From positions 124,001 through 188,000 of the forward strand of contig NHNW01000015.1 of NCBI GenBank assembly GCA_002786025.1: a DNA stretch of 64,000 nt. The letters are read 5' to 3'. Position 1 is the first letter of the stretch. The number at the start of each line of letters is the position of its first letter. Below the pieces are notes generated by a model. The model was not told the origin of the DNA. It did no database searches and saw only the letters and a list, made by a program, of their open reading frames with translations. The stretch is from Zasmidium citrigriseum (Eukaryota; Ascomycota; Dothideomycetes; Mycosphaerellales; Mycosphaerellaceae). Made by a program: the position numbers and the translations under genes. Below are positions 10,719 through 22,727 of the stretch, in pieces.

Positions 10719-11205
10719 GCGCTTCAAGAATCCGGCGTTTGGCGAGAGCATTCAATGTAGATATAGAGATGGGCCCGTGCATTGCATGTATGTGAATAAA
10801 ATAGATTTTATGCAACCAAGACTTTTGGCATTAGCTTGTGAAAGCCTTTGACGAGGATTGAAGTGATTTCCGACGTCCATCTATACGACACTGACGCCTC
10901 TTTCACAACGCCTCAATAATTTCGACTTCGCCTCGTGAGAAAACCTCGCGTATGGAGAGTGTTGGTTCCAAAGTGCAACATCGTCAGTCGGCTCGGCAAG
11001 AAGGAGTGCAAGAAAGAAATTGTTGAAAGAGGACGGCAAGAACGATTCTCTGAGGTGAGTCTTCCCCATCTTCTAATCCGATTTCACTGTTCGTTTCGCT
11101 CCGGCGAAGCGTCCATGACAGCGTTTCAACATTTTCCCGCGAAGTCTCCGTCCAAGGACTAATCTCGACCGTTGCAGTCCCCCATCTTCACCACGACCAT
11201 ACAAA
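10719..11205. other. Intergenic: pwp2 3' flank and ribokinase promoter
   Basis: No gene seen. An AATAAA-like signal (tgaataaaatag, about 10792-10803) lies some 75 bp after the pwp2 stop and could serve 3' end formation. Confidence 0.4.
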
Positions 11206-12284
11206 ATGGCAGCCACACCAAAGAAAACCGTCTCCGTAATCGGCTCCCTCAATATTGACTTCATCACTCGGACGCCTCGACTACCTCTCCCAGGAGAGAC
11301 TCTTTCAGCCATCTCTTTTGACCAAGGTTTCGGCGGGAAGGGTGCGAACCAAGCTGTCGCTTGCGCGAGACTCGCTGGTGAGGATGTCGGCGTGAGAATG
11401 GTGGGGAATGTGGGGAGCGATGAGTTTGGGAGGCAGTATCTTGACGCGTTAGGGAAGGAGGGATGTGATGTAGAGGGGATTAGGGTGTTGGAAGGTGGAC
11501 GGACGGGAGTTACGAGTATTGTTGTTGAGGAGCGGACTGGTGAGTTGCAAAGGTTGGTGTAGGTAGGGAGAGTTCGATTGCTAACCTTCGATGGCAGGAG
11601 AGAATCGAATTATGTTTGTAGCGAATGCGAACTGGGCGTTTGGCGAGGAGTATGAGAAGAGTTGGGAGATGGTGGGGAATGATGAGAGCGAGGTTGTGGT
11701 TTTTCAGTTGGAGATTCCACTGAAAGTGGTGAGTCCAGGACATTCATTTGCTTCTAAATTTTGACGATAGAAGCTGACTTGATTCTCAGGTCCTACACAA
11801 CATGATACGAGCACGACAAGCCGGAAAGCACGTCCTCGTGAATCCAGCCCCAGCGGTCCAACTCCCAATGTCCGCGTACAAAGACATGGACACTCTAGTC
11901 ATGAATGAGACCGAAGCAGCGATCCTAGCTGGAACAGATGCCAGTCAAGCCGAGAACCAGACTCCAGACCAACTCATCAACACAGCGAAGCAGTTCCTCG
12001 GCTGGGGTGTCCGAGACGCAGTGATCATTACTCTTGGCGGCAAAGGACTCGTCTTCGCCACAGCCTCAGAGCAACAAGGTCATATTGGAGCTCACAAGGT
12101 CAGTGTAGTGGATACGACCGCTGCTGGAGATACCTTCGTCGGTGGATACGCTGTCCAACGGGCGAGGAATAATACCGCGAACTTTGACTACCAACAGGCT
12201 TTGGAGTTCGCCACTTTGGCTGCTTCGAAGACGGTGCAGAAGCATGGCGCTATGGCTTCGATTCCGTATCTGAAGGAACTATAG
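11206..12284 (+). CDS. rbk1: Ribokinase (PfkB family)
   Basis: Phosphorylates D-ribose to ribose 5-phosphate, feeding the pentose phosphate pathway. Three exons (11206-11539, 11598-11728, 11790-12284) join in phase to 319 residues. Visible motifs are VIGSLNIDFITRTPRLPLPGE at the N-terminus, the PfkB signature FGGKGANQAVACARL, VMNETEA in the lid-proximal region and the catalytic loop DTTAAGDTFVGGYAV with the base Asp. The Gly-Gly dipeptide near the start and the Asn-x-Asp sugar-binding context are those of ribokinase rather than adenosine kinase or fructokinase. Acts in the cytosol. No pathway neighbours. Confidence 0.92.
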
Positions 12285-13107
12285 ACAAATCTGAACGAAT
12301 GCGAGACAGTCAGATCTGGTGAAGACATGATCGAGATCCTGAAACAGCACTCTCGGACAGGACAAAGTCGACAGAGACAGTCCGTCTCAATTCATAGTCT
12401 TGCAACACAAATTGAGACTTGGAAGTCCAGAGACAGAGACCCGACATTAAAGCCATCCAAGTCACTCTCTTCCTCGACCATCAAATCCTCAACCTCACAT
12501 ACGAGCCGGCCTCGTGAACCACCAAAGCAACATATGCAAACCACGTCCTATTCGCCCAACTCCTCAACCAGATCCAACAATCGATAAGAAACGCATCGAA
12601 GTAGAAGTCCGCGTTACCATCTACGACAAGCAAAAGGAAGTAGAAGTCATCCACGAGCCCAAACCTCGACCAAAACCATCTCTTCCAGGACGATGGGAAG
12701 CAGGTGTTCGAGAGCCAACACGACCGCGGAACGGGTTTTGTCCGAAATGTGAGAGGATCAACCTTCGCTGCCGGCAGATTGGGGCTTGTAATCGGAAGTA
12801 GAATGATTCAAGATGGGAATGTTTGAGAGACAATTCTCAGGGGGCAAGACAACGAGCGCAATGACGAATGGGGGGTCCATGAAGAGTGTCTGGTTTGTCG
12901 AAAGCATATCTCATTCAATTAGACGCCTTCGCGAGAGGTCATCTGATGCAGTCATGCAGCAGGAGGCTTCGTGATGCCTCATCTATCATCCTTCTATCCA
13001 AGCGCCGTTCCTCACGCCGTCCCTTCCCAATGCCTCCGAGCGCGCCTTCCGCATGCCGCTATTACTCCAATCGTCCTAAGAATGATTCAAGGCTGTTCCT
13101 CCATGAT
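12285..13107. other. Convergent intergenic region after ribokinase
   Basis: Lies between the convergent ribokinase and histidine kinase genes. Apart from the weak open frame at 12514-12801 listed separately, nothing is supported. Confidence 0.4.
12514..12801 (+). CDS. Hypothetical small basic protein (weak)
   Basis: An ATG-started frame of 95 codons with a charged alternating block (KKRIEVEVRVTIYDKQKEVE) and a C-terminal region with spaced cysteines (FCPKCERINLRC, then Cys seven residues on). The alternating block looks protein-like and the cysteines could bind metal, but there is no recognisable family, no clear promoter and no splice evidence. A short frame just upstream (AIQVTLFLDHQILNLTYEPA) could be a preceding exon. 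It may equally be chance in a convergent intergenic region. Confidence 0.22.
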   Translation: MNHQSNICKPRPIRPTPQPDPTIDKKRIEVEVRVTIYDKQKEVEVIHEPKPRPKPSLPGRWEAGVREPTRPRNGFCPKCERINLRCRQIGACNRK

Positions 13108-16100
13108 TCAAGCCTTCTGAATGCCATCCAAAATCTTTGTGAGTTCCTTCAGCCGTACTGGCTTTGTCAAAAACAAGTCAACGCCCGATGTGAACGCTTC
13201 TTGCTGCGCGCTCGCGCTCCCGAGCCCCGTCAATGCAATGATCTTTGCGGGTTCTAAGCCTTTGCTCTTCTCAAATGCTCGAATTTGCCTCGTTGCTTCA
13301 AAGCCGTTGAGAACGGGCATGTTGATGTCTGGAGGATGTCAGTTAGTATTGGAGAAGATCTGGGAAGGACATGATCGACTTACCCATGAGCACGACCTGC
13401 GGCTTGATGGGAGCTTCGATGCCATCTCTGCTCGCAGGTCGACTGCCGCTCTTCTTCTCTTCAACATCGTGCACGGGTCCATCACAGGCATTCTTGTAAG
13501 CATCAACGGCTTGTTGGCCATCGGTAGCGACCACTTTTCGGTGCCCATACTTCTTGGCATAAGTTACCAAGAGTTGTAGATTGATCGGCTATAGAAATTG
13601 TCAGCTTGGTCTCAACATCGTCATGTATCTGTATATCTTACATTGTCATCCACCAGCAGAAGCGATACGCCTCCATCTTTCTTCGTTTCGGATGAGCCCT
13701 TTGAAGAGGTAGGCGATTTGGATGATGAGCTGGTGCTCACTCGCGGTTTCGAGCCGTTCAGTGAGGGTGTTGGAATTCGAGGAAACTTGTAGTCGCTGGC
13801 CAGGGCACGATCCAACTTCTCAATGCGTAGCTGCTCTGCCTCCGCCTTATGTGCCTCGCTGCTCTCGCCTTTCCTGAAGTCATCGGAGATCGGGCTACCA
13901 AGGCAAGTATCTTTGCGGGGTCGAGAAAGCAAGTTGTCGGTACTAATATGCTCGTCTGCAGGAGGCGTGATGGCCGCGATATCCTTCAAAGCACTAGCCA
14001 TTGGCATCGGCTGATTGTTGAATGACCTGTGTCGAACACACGAAGCAATCGCTTTCGTGAGACGATCCGGCCCTGCTGGCTGAGCAATCAATTCGATGTA
14101 TCCGTTTGCGATGTTGCCTAGACCCGGGGCACGAATGCGACGCGCGGACAATGTGCTGTCGCATAGAACGATGAAAGGCTTGTTGCTAAGGGCACTTGGC
14201 GACATGAGCTGATCGGCACACCCCATGTCTCGTCGCCTCTGTAGCTCCTCGTTGAGCTCGCCTTCGGTGACCAGGTAGACCTCCGCCTTGTCATCACCAG
14301 CCCAGGTGCATTGCAGAGCGTTGACGCCGACCTGACTCAATGTCTTGTGAACGCTCTCGAGCAACAATGAGCGGGCTGTCTGATCTGGGACTTCTCCCAT
14401 GGAAGCCAGCGGGGTGGCGCTGTTGTCGATCACACCCACTGCGAGACCTTGAACGGTCGACTCAACAGCTTTGCGAGAGCTCTTCGATGTAGGTTCTCTT
14501 CCAGGACGACTCCTCTCCAAAGGCAACGTAACGGCAAAAGTGGAGCCTGCTCCCTTTTCCGACTGCACTTCTACGCGTCCGTCGAGCGACTTGACAATCT
14601 TTGCGACCAGATTCATTCCAAGGCCCGTTCCCTCGACTAGGCTGTCCTCTTGAGCGAATGCTCTGAACAGGTGGTTCTCAAGGAAATCTCGAGACATGCC
14701 TCGGCCGGTGTCGCTGACGGTAAATGTGACGTTGAATCGTTTCTTCTTGTCCGGAATTGCGTGAGCCTTCAAGGACACACGGATGTGTCCGGAGCTCGTG
14801 TACTTGAGTGCGTTGCTGACCAAATTAATGCAGATGCGTTTCCATGCACCCAGTGGGACGTGACATCTCCAATCAATATCTGTCGAGCGGTCGATGTCGA
14901 GTATGACGGCCACTTTTCGGTGTAGTATCATTTCGGCGTCTCTGCTGCAGCAGAAAGAGTATACGGCAGTCTCGACAACCTCTTCAGTGACTTGGTCGAG
15001 CCAGACATCTGCATCCAATGCCATCATGCCACCCATTCGATCTCTCTTGGCTGGGTTATTCGAAAGCTTCCCTCGCTTCAAGTTCGCAGCTTTGGCCTTT
15101 GCTTGGTGATTGATCTTACTGAAGTCGAGCAAGTGATCGATAATATCGAGGAGAGTCCTGCCACAGATCTCGACCTGTGATATGAGGTCGGTGCTAAACG
15201 AGTCTGTCTCTGTCTCTTGCAAGCATTCAACACTGCCCAGGATTCCGTGTAATGGTGATCTCAGTTCATGGCTGATAGTGGAAATGAAGTCGGACTTCGC
15301 CCTGTCCGAGTTCTGCGCTTCGATCCGATGCAGTTCTGCTAAGATGACGTCGCAAAAGGCTGTCATGTACTTGACTTCCGACTCCTCGGAGAAAAGCCTT
15401 AGAGGTGAATAGGACCAGAAAACGCATGCAGCATACCATCTCTGACGAGTATGATCCCACATGCCAACGACTCCAACGCTGCGAACACCGGGAAGAAGAC
15501 GTAGGATCTCTTTGCAATCGTCCATCCGACTTTTCTTGTGTCTCTTGGAGCATGATGGGCTGTGTTCTGTTGACCCAGAAGCAGCACCGCATCGGCAACT
15601 ACCTCCATCGGTATTACCTTCCGAAGACTCGTCATCCGATGAGGCATCGCCATACTCGTTGAAACTCCAGATCTTGCCCCGAGGGTATCTCCGCAGGAGC
15701 GAACGGAGGAATCTCTCGGTCATGTCTCCAGGTTTCTTGACTGTACTGAGATGCTTCTCCAGGTTTGTGATAGCTTGAGTGTTGAACGAGCTGGAGAGCA
15801 TATGGCAAAGTTTGGGAGGTTGATCCCCATCTTTGGACATTTTGTCGTCGACGTCGGTTCCCGTCGTGGTCTCAGCAGCACTGTTATGGCAGTCTGAACT
15901 CTGTTCGGTATTGCTGTGGGATTCTGGATGTTCCACTAGACCCCCGAAAGTACCGATGGCGGCATCTAGGAACATGACGCCGTCCACATCCATGGCTTCT
16001 CTGACCAGGGTACTGGCGCGTTCGAAAGTCTTCTGCATGTTTTGAGCCACAGGATCTTCGAAGCTGTCTGCTGATCTCTTGCTTTTCAATGTTCTGGGAG

Positions 16101-17246
16101 GTTTGATGACTTGTGATGCCCGGTTTGGAGAGCTGGTGATGGTAGATCCTCGAGAACGTTGGCGGGCAGGAGATGAGATGGTTAGACTTCGTCGACGCTC
16201 GTCTTCCATGTGCTCTCCTGCTTGTTTCGCTGCCTGTGCAACTGCCGATGCTTCCACAGTAATGGGCTGAACTCCCAGCGGATGGGATATTGTCGGGTCT
16301 TCATCCAGGTTCCAGTCTCCATTCTGTGCAGCCCAGTCTCTAAATCCAGAAGCTCCATCGATGAAAGCACCCAGCCCAGCGATCATTTGAGTACCAATTT
16401 TATGCTCGGCTGTTGCACGAACCATTTCAAGATGAGTCATGACAGTCGAGGCCATGTCGCGCAGGAAATCAATGCTCGCATCGTCCAGGCCGTCGCGTTT
16501 ACGGTCGTCCAACACGCAATAAGCCCCAATGTTGATCCCCCTTGGGGTTGTGATAGGTACGCCGGCATAGAACCTCGCTTTCGGTCCGCCAGTAACAAAA
16601 GGCCGGTCACAGAATCTGGTGTCCTCGCTTAAGTCGTTCACAACGTGGACAAGACTGGCACTCGGCTCGTCTTTGTTGGTTCCCTCGTTCTTTGGCAACA
16701 TTACCGTAGCTTCGCAGACGGAGTACCCTCGAGGAATCATAGTATGACCGAGCCAAAGATCGTCTTCTGATCCATGGACTGAATCATCCTGCAGGCTAAG
16801 AGTCCTCGTGGCCTCCGCCAGGACGTATGCATAGTTAGAGTCAAAGAAGAATAACATGGCCCGTCGAGTGCCCAGCCTCAACGCACCCAGCTGACAGAAT
16901 GCCGTCAACGCACGGTCCGGGGATGAGAACGGACGATGGGCATTGACAGCCTTCTCGTCTGCAAGGTCGCATAACGGTGGTCCGGCTTTGGTCAGCTCGC
17001 GAATGGGTTGATAGTATCTTTGTAGACTTGGATCAGTGTCTATTCGCTCACAAAGAACACTGCCGTCGCATCTCACCTGTAGAACTCTCGCTCGCGCCTG
17101 CTCTCGTACAGCAGCGACTTCCTCGCACTCATGGGCTTGTTGGAAGCGGAAGCAGGCTGCGTCGAGGCCATGTTGACGCCTGGTTCGACGTCGTACACGT
17201 CGCGTCTCTGCAGCTCAGGATTGCATTTTGCGGTGGGCGTGGACAT
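13108..17246 (-). CDS. Hybrid histidine kinase (GAF-HisKA-HATPase-REC)
   Basis: A two-component sensor that autophosphorylates on His and passes phosphate to its own receiver domain. Four exons (17246-17077, 17017-13642, 13588-13384, 13328-13108) join in phase to 1323 residues. Order: N-terminal SRREREFYRYYQPIRELTK motif, a GAF-like region (about 75-270), a Ser-rich linker, the H-box FISTISHELRSPLHG with the phospho-His near residue 640, an HATPase domain (CINLVSNALKYTSSG, VSDTGRGMS, GTGLGMNLVAKIV) and a C-terminal receiver (SLLLVDDN, phospho-acceptor Asp in LMDINMPVLNG, LTKPVR). No membrane segment or signal peptide is seen, so it is probably cytosolic. The receiver is completed only by splicing two small 3' exons. 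Ligand unknown. Confidence 0.93.
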
Positions 17247-18511
17247 GCAGATAGCGGAAGATTGCACGTTGGAGCGCGGCTCCGTGCTAGGGAGCGGTGG
17301 CGATGACGAGGTGCGGCCAGGATATCGATGCCGGAGTTCAACCTGAACGGCGGGAATCTTGGATCAGGCGCGGGGTGCGGAAAGTCTGACCGGGCAGGGA
17401 GGCGTTGTTCGGGTGGGAGGACAGAGCGACAGAGGCAGAGATTCTTTTCTTCAACATCCGGCGGCATCACGATGCACGCATACAGGCAAAAGCAGGTCTC
17501 GATGGTCGATCGCATCGAGCCTCCACGCTAGCCCCGTGCCTGCCGAGCGCCACACTCCCTTTGATTGGTCGTATTCGCAAAGAGGTTCGACGGACAGTGT
17601 TCCCGCCACGTGTTTGCGGCTCCTCCGTGCGTTCGGGGTCGGCGAGCTTCTGTTGATCTTCGACTTCACTCCTTGGACATGTTCGGACTTGAGTCCTCCT
17701 GCATCACCACCATAACATCCACAGCAGACAGCCACCGTCGCACGCGATGCGAGAGTGTGGCAGCCGCAGCTGAGATGACGAACAAGGGTGTCACCTCCAG
17801 ATCACCGATGATCTTGGCGATCAACGATTCCGTCAACTGGAGTGGAAATTTCATCAAGACAAGCCGTCTCAAGTACATCGCCTCAGCAACTATCTCTGCT
17901 ATTTGCTACACACTCAACATCTTGATGTCTCGGCAAATCAATTCTTAGGATACACCAGCTACACTCGCCCGGATCTCAGGTCCGACGCGGATGACACAAA
18001 GCAACGATCTTCAACGCCGCAGGCGACACAAGATGCGCAGAGAGCAAAGACTACAGGGACTTCTGTGACCTTAAATCTTTCTCGAATGGATTCACAGCTT
18101 TTGCATGACCCGAGTGAGGGCCGACAATGTATTGCAGCTACGACATCTGGAGTCACAATCGTTCATAGTCCACTGCAACGTTCACGAGGTCTCCACTTGA
18201 AGCTGCGCGATCGCGTGTGTACTGTTCGTCTTCATACGATGGTGCGAATGAGCGTCCATAGATCCCTATGGATGACTCGCCGGACGCTAGAACGGCCTTC
18301 CTAGGGGCTTTTGGAGGCACAGATTCTTGAGTACGGACTCTTCCCCTTGCAAATGTCGTTAGATGTCCGGGACCAGGCTGAGATGTTCATGTTGTGCCCA
18401 GGACCGCTCGCCAATGAAGTGACAAAACAAAGTTGCACTGGGCCCTGGAAACCACCACGCATCACTCTCCGTAGATTCCTCGCCATTATCGGATACAAGA
18501 AGTCCACATCA
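17247..18511. other. Intergenic: upstream region of the histidine kinase
   Basis: About 1.26 kb without a supported gene. A 70-codon ATG frame on the minus strand (17878-17666, starting MYLRRLVLMKF) has plausible composition but no family, no splice partner and no promoter, so it is left uncalled. Confidence 0.4.
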
Positions 18512-21235
18512 TCACAGTCTTAACAAACGCTCCTCCTCTGGACTCTCAAACGGCTTCAAAAACTCGCCGGCCATCTCAATCGCTTCTCTCGCATCAGAAG
18601 AGAAATCCTGCCCAGGCGGTGTCACCTCACGCTTCTTCCAAGGCCGTGGTGTGACAGTAATATTCTCCTCATCGTCCTCATCTTCGTCCATAGCCTCTGC
18701 GAGTAGCTTCTTCTTCTTCAGCGCTGGGCCCATCGGTTGAATGACCTGCGCATTCCGCCTCTTTAGCGGAGTCGGTGGGCCGAACAATCCTAGCTCGTCC
18801 TCATCGCTCGACATCCGCTCGTGTAGGAGGCTGCGACGGGGACGTTTCAGCTTTCCGCGGCTCGGAAGGGTCGGTGCAGGAATGTAGTCGCTGTCGTCCA
18901 CGTCGTCGTCGTTGACGAAGAGGCCGGGCTCAGGACTGGAGAGGCTGGAGCTTGAGAGGGAGACGCCGCTGTCAAGTCGCTCGGTTGACGTAGTGTCCTT
19001 TCGACGCGGCTTTCGGGTTGATGTTCGTGATGCTGGACGAGAACGGGGGGCTGTCGGTGTTGGTAAGGGCTCGGCTTCGGCCTTGGAGCTGGATGCAGGT
19101 AGGTCCTCTCCGGACACGGCCTCGTCTTTCATGGGGAAGTATGAGCGATATCTATCCCAGACTTCCATTCGCGTTTCTACCATTACCGGATAATCGACGT
19201 TTGTCCGTGCTGAGAAGATGGTTAGTAATGTCTCTCGTGAATGACACTGATGTGGATTACCTTGGCCATATTCGTCATACTCCAGATCACTGGCATTCAC
19301 CACTTGAAGAACCAAGTCAAGATGCGTCTCATCGCCTTCCATGGAGACGATCGTCGTGACGATATGATGCTCTTGGCCGTTGATGACATTCGTGGGAAAA
19401 TGTTGTTCTGCGAAAACGCCCGTCAAATTGACAAAGCGTACAGTCCACTTCGCAAGATCTCTCTGGGGCTTGCCATTATCATCGTATGCAGCCTGGTGTT
19501 CCTTTCGAGAGTCCGCTGAATGGAACAACGGAAACTTGATGCGTCCGGGATTGGAGGCGGGTACGTTGAAGATCATGACCACACGTCTGCCCATCGGTTG
19601 TTCGCCGTCTCTCTTGCTCATGATCGTGGTGAGCCTGTCGTCCACCCAATCCAGGCGCGTTTTCTTGTGACAGCCGTCTTTCTTGACCATGTTGCGCTTG
19701 ATCTTTCCACTGCGGTAGGCCGCATCAGAGTGAATCCGCTTGTCGTATTCCTCTCCCCGGCAAATGTACAAGACACCAGCGGGAAGATCCTGGGCGTGGT
19801 TCTGTGGGTAATGTTGTAGAGCACCGTGGCAAATAGGGTGTTGCTCCTGAGCATCGAAGCATCTCCGACCAATGCGCTTCTCAAAGTACTCATCAAGCTT
19901 CTCTCTGACATAGGGATTTCGAGCGCCACCACCGGTCGCGATGGCACCATGGATTGTTTCGTCGCCATGTTGGAGTAGATGTTCATCGAGAAGCCCAATA
20001 ATCTCCTTGACCTGGCGATCGAAGAACTCTTGCATCTTATCGTAGGAAATGTCGATGAGGATGAAAGGGAGATCACCGTACCCAACACGGGAACGAATCG
20101 TCAGCTGGTAGTCGAGCCTGTCTGGAAACTCTGTCTTCCGAAGCTCCACCTCATCGGACACCAGGAGTTGAAACTCTTCGATCGAATGGCCCGTACGCTT
20201 GCACATCTCGTGTATGTCTTTTGCTTGCTGGAGGATCTCGGGACAAAATTGGACATACTCCCAAACGTACTCATTCACCAGCTGGGAGCCGGCCAAGCCA
20301 CCTGTCTTCAGTTAGCTCCTTGATCAGGAGTGGGTCCGATGAGACTCACAAGTCGAATACTTGCCCACGAGCTTCAAAATGCGGGTAGATTGCTCAATCG
20401 CTGCTGTCGAGATATCCTGGTAGTGATATTAGGCATAAGCAAGTTTGAATGCTGGGACTTGCTCACCAATGTTCCTCGACCGATGTCCAAAACCACAATG
20501 ACGTCTCCTTCCTGCGTCGACTGTCAGCCATGGTCTCTGATACGGGAGCAATGCAATACTCACTTGCACGTGTCCATTCTCTTCCAGGCGGTGTACTTCC
20601 GATGCGACAGCGACCAATGATTCGTACACGATTCCAACATTTGTGAAGCCGGCATCTGTTGCCGCGGCTACCAAAATGCTCTGCGCATCTTGACTCCATT
20701 TCGCAGGACTCATGAGCAAAGTCTCAATCTGTACCTCGTTCTCCCAGTAATGTTTGGCATCGACTCCTTGCGGCAGTAGTTTCGAGTGGTTGCTGACCAG
20801 TCGATCAATTATGAGAGCATGTAGTAGCCTGAACCGCTTCGTTACGAATTCCTCGTAAGTCTCCATGTTGCCATGCTCTGCACCGATCGCCTTAAACACT
20901 GCCCTTCCGGTTGACGTGTCTCTGTAATCCTCCGAAAGCACCAGTTTCCAGAGCTGACAGACTCTGCTCGCTTGACGAGGGTTGTGCCTCCTCCATTGGT
21001 TGACATCGCGGTCGCCCCAAATAAGATGACCTGTGTCCAGATCACCCTCAAGAACCGCCTTCTGTGCCACCGAGAGTTGTCCTTTGAGCCGGATTGTGAA
21101 AGGAGTTGTATTTCTTGAGACTGCGGAATTCGCCGGGAAGAATTGGCCCGCCACTTTCATTTCTCCAGTGCCATCATCGATGGCGAGGCGCAGTAGCGCT
21201 TTATGTTGAGCAATTTCGCAAGGATGTGGAGACAT
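18512..21235 (-). CDS. Hsp70-like ATPase-fold protein with long C-terminal tail
   Basis: Five exons (21235-20564, 20511-20467, 20416-20350, 20301-19261, 19209-18512) join in phase to about 840 residues. The first 500 residues resemble the divergent fungal Hsp70/HSPA12-like actin-ATPase family: LAIDDGTGEMKVA (phosphate 1), VVLDIGRGTLDIS (phosphate 2), CGLAGSQLVNEYVWEYV and TGGGARNPYVREKL (adenosine motif). Phosphate 1 and 2 depart from DxGTT and DxGGGT (Arg replaces a Gly). The last 250 residues are low-complexity Ser/Pro/acidic with basic clusters such as KKKKLL, suggesting a disordered, perhaps nuclear, tail. The last intron is 51 bp, in frame and stop-free; its TACTAAC branch point and CAG favour removal. 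Substrate unknown. Confidence 0.82.
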
Positions 21236-22727
21236 TTCGAAGTGGAATGGTAGAAATCAACGTGGGGCGAGACGATTTGATGTGAAGAGGATCATGCGAA
21301 CTTGAATGATGACAAGGCTCTTTCACGTTGCGCGCGTTTACAACCATCCAAAGAAAGCTTAGACAGGCGTGGAAGCGGCAAGACTTTTGTCCGGCTCCAA
21401 AGCATTGGGCTCGTCTTGTCTCAGATGTATGTCCGGCAAAGAGCATCTCGCGCTTGTCTGATTGAGAACAAATCATTTGCAGTGGCTTTGCTTGGGTCGC
21501 TCTTGAAAGCCGGCACAAAGACGAAGTCTTCTACTTCTAGGCACTTCACAGAGCAAGGAGGGCTCATATCCAGGTGGTTTTGGTGGGAAAACCGCTCGCT
21601 GGACGGACGACACGAGCAGAGCACATCCAGCAGGGAATATGCAGCTGGCATGGGTCGACGTCGAGCTCCGGAAGGTCTGGTCAAGCATGTATGGGAGCCT
21701 GCATATTGCAGCATTAGCCTGCCATTTTCTTGCCTCTGTTTGCAGTCCAACACAGGTCAGTCTCGAAGGCGATACGTTCGCCGTGCCAGGCTGCAGCTAC
21801 AGCCGCACGCGCCCGAGCTGGCGGTGCACCAGATCATTCTTCATATTGCATGAGGAGACAGCCGAGCTCCGTCCAAGACGGCTTTGAGACGGGGTGAGGT
21901 TGCCTTCACGAGGGATAATGAGGATAGCCAGAGTGGCCAAAGCGCCAGTAGGTGGCAGAGCTGCGTCGCTGCCCATTAGATGAAACTTGCATGCGGTGAT
22001 GAAAGAGAGGAGAGACGGGTGAGGGAGTGGAAGCGAGACGGACAGTGGCAGCATGAAGTCAAGACAACAGCGGCGGCAAGGCGGGTACGCTAGCAAGTAG
22101 CGTCCAACTCAAAATTCTCGCGCCTAGATTGGCTGGCGCGACTTGGGCGACATCACTTTGTGCAACAACATCGAACAGTCAAACACTGCACGCCCACCGA
22201 CTTGTCGATACGAGCCTGCGGATGGACGACGACCATGTGCGTTCCCGCTGCCCCGTCCCAGAGCCCTCGCTTGGATTGGCCAGTCTAGCGACCTCACCCT
22301 TTGCACCAACGTCGAACACGCTGGCGCGGTCAAACGCGGCAGCGTGAACAAGCGTGTCGACAGGGAGGAGAGCAGCTCTAGACGGAACATGATGCTCGCT
22401 CCCCTTATGCCGCTCCATTGCGGGCTGGGTAGGCATGTGCCAGAGTCGCACGCTTCCCGCTCCCCACCCACCCGTTGCAGCAGCAGAGGCGTGTTTGAGT
22501 AGATACCTTGGCGGTTCTTTTCTGCGAGAGATGTCTGAACCCTTTGATTCCTATCCTTCTTGCTACACGTTACCAATTTCTTCGCATCGCATTCCTTTTC
22601 TCAATCAAGCCAAAGACAGCGAAGGCCTCTCTCCACGCAGCACCGTAACCCAACCGACTTCTGGCCATCACGAACTTTCGCGAAACAGACTTTCCAGACA
22701 GACATCGTCCTGCGAGGTACTTCTACC
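21236..22727. other. Divergent intergenic region with imperfect repeat
   Basis: 1.49 kb between the Hsp70-like gene (minus) and an unrecognised gene (plus). It includes the imperfect repeat listed at 22127-22345. Open frames here (for example 21302-21853, plus) lack family resemblance. Confidence 0.45.
22127..22345. repeat. Imperfect direct repeat, two units about 147 bp apart
   Basis: Unit 1 begins with GATTGGCTGGCGCGAC at 22127 and continues GCGACATCACTTTGTGCAAC, then ATCGAACA and GTCAAAC. Unit 2 begins GATTGGCCAGTC at 22274 and continues GCGACCTCACCCTTTGCACC, then GTCGAACA and GTCAAAC. The shared words occur in the same order with small length differences, indicating an old local duplication 380-600 bp upstream of the gene starting at 22728. 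Confidence 0.5.

Noticed and set aside
21302..21853. 183-codon plus-strand frame between the Hsp70-like and orphan genes
   Set aside because: No domain, no splice partner; overlapping minus frames are equally long, as expected by chance in GC-rich DNA.
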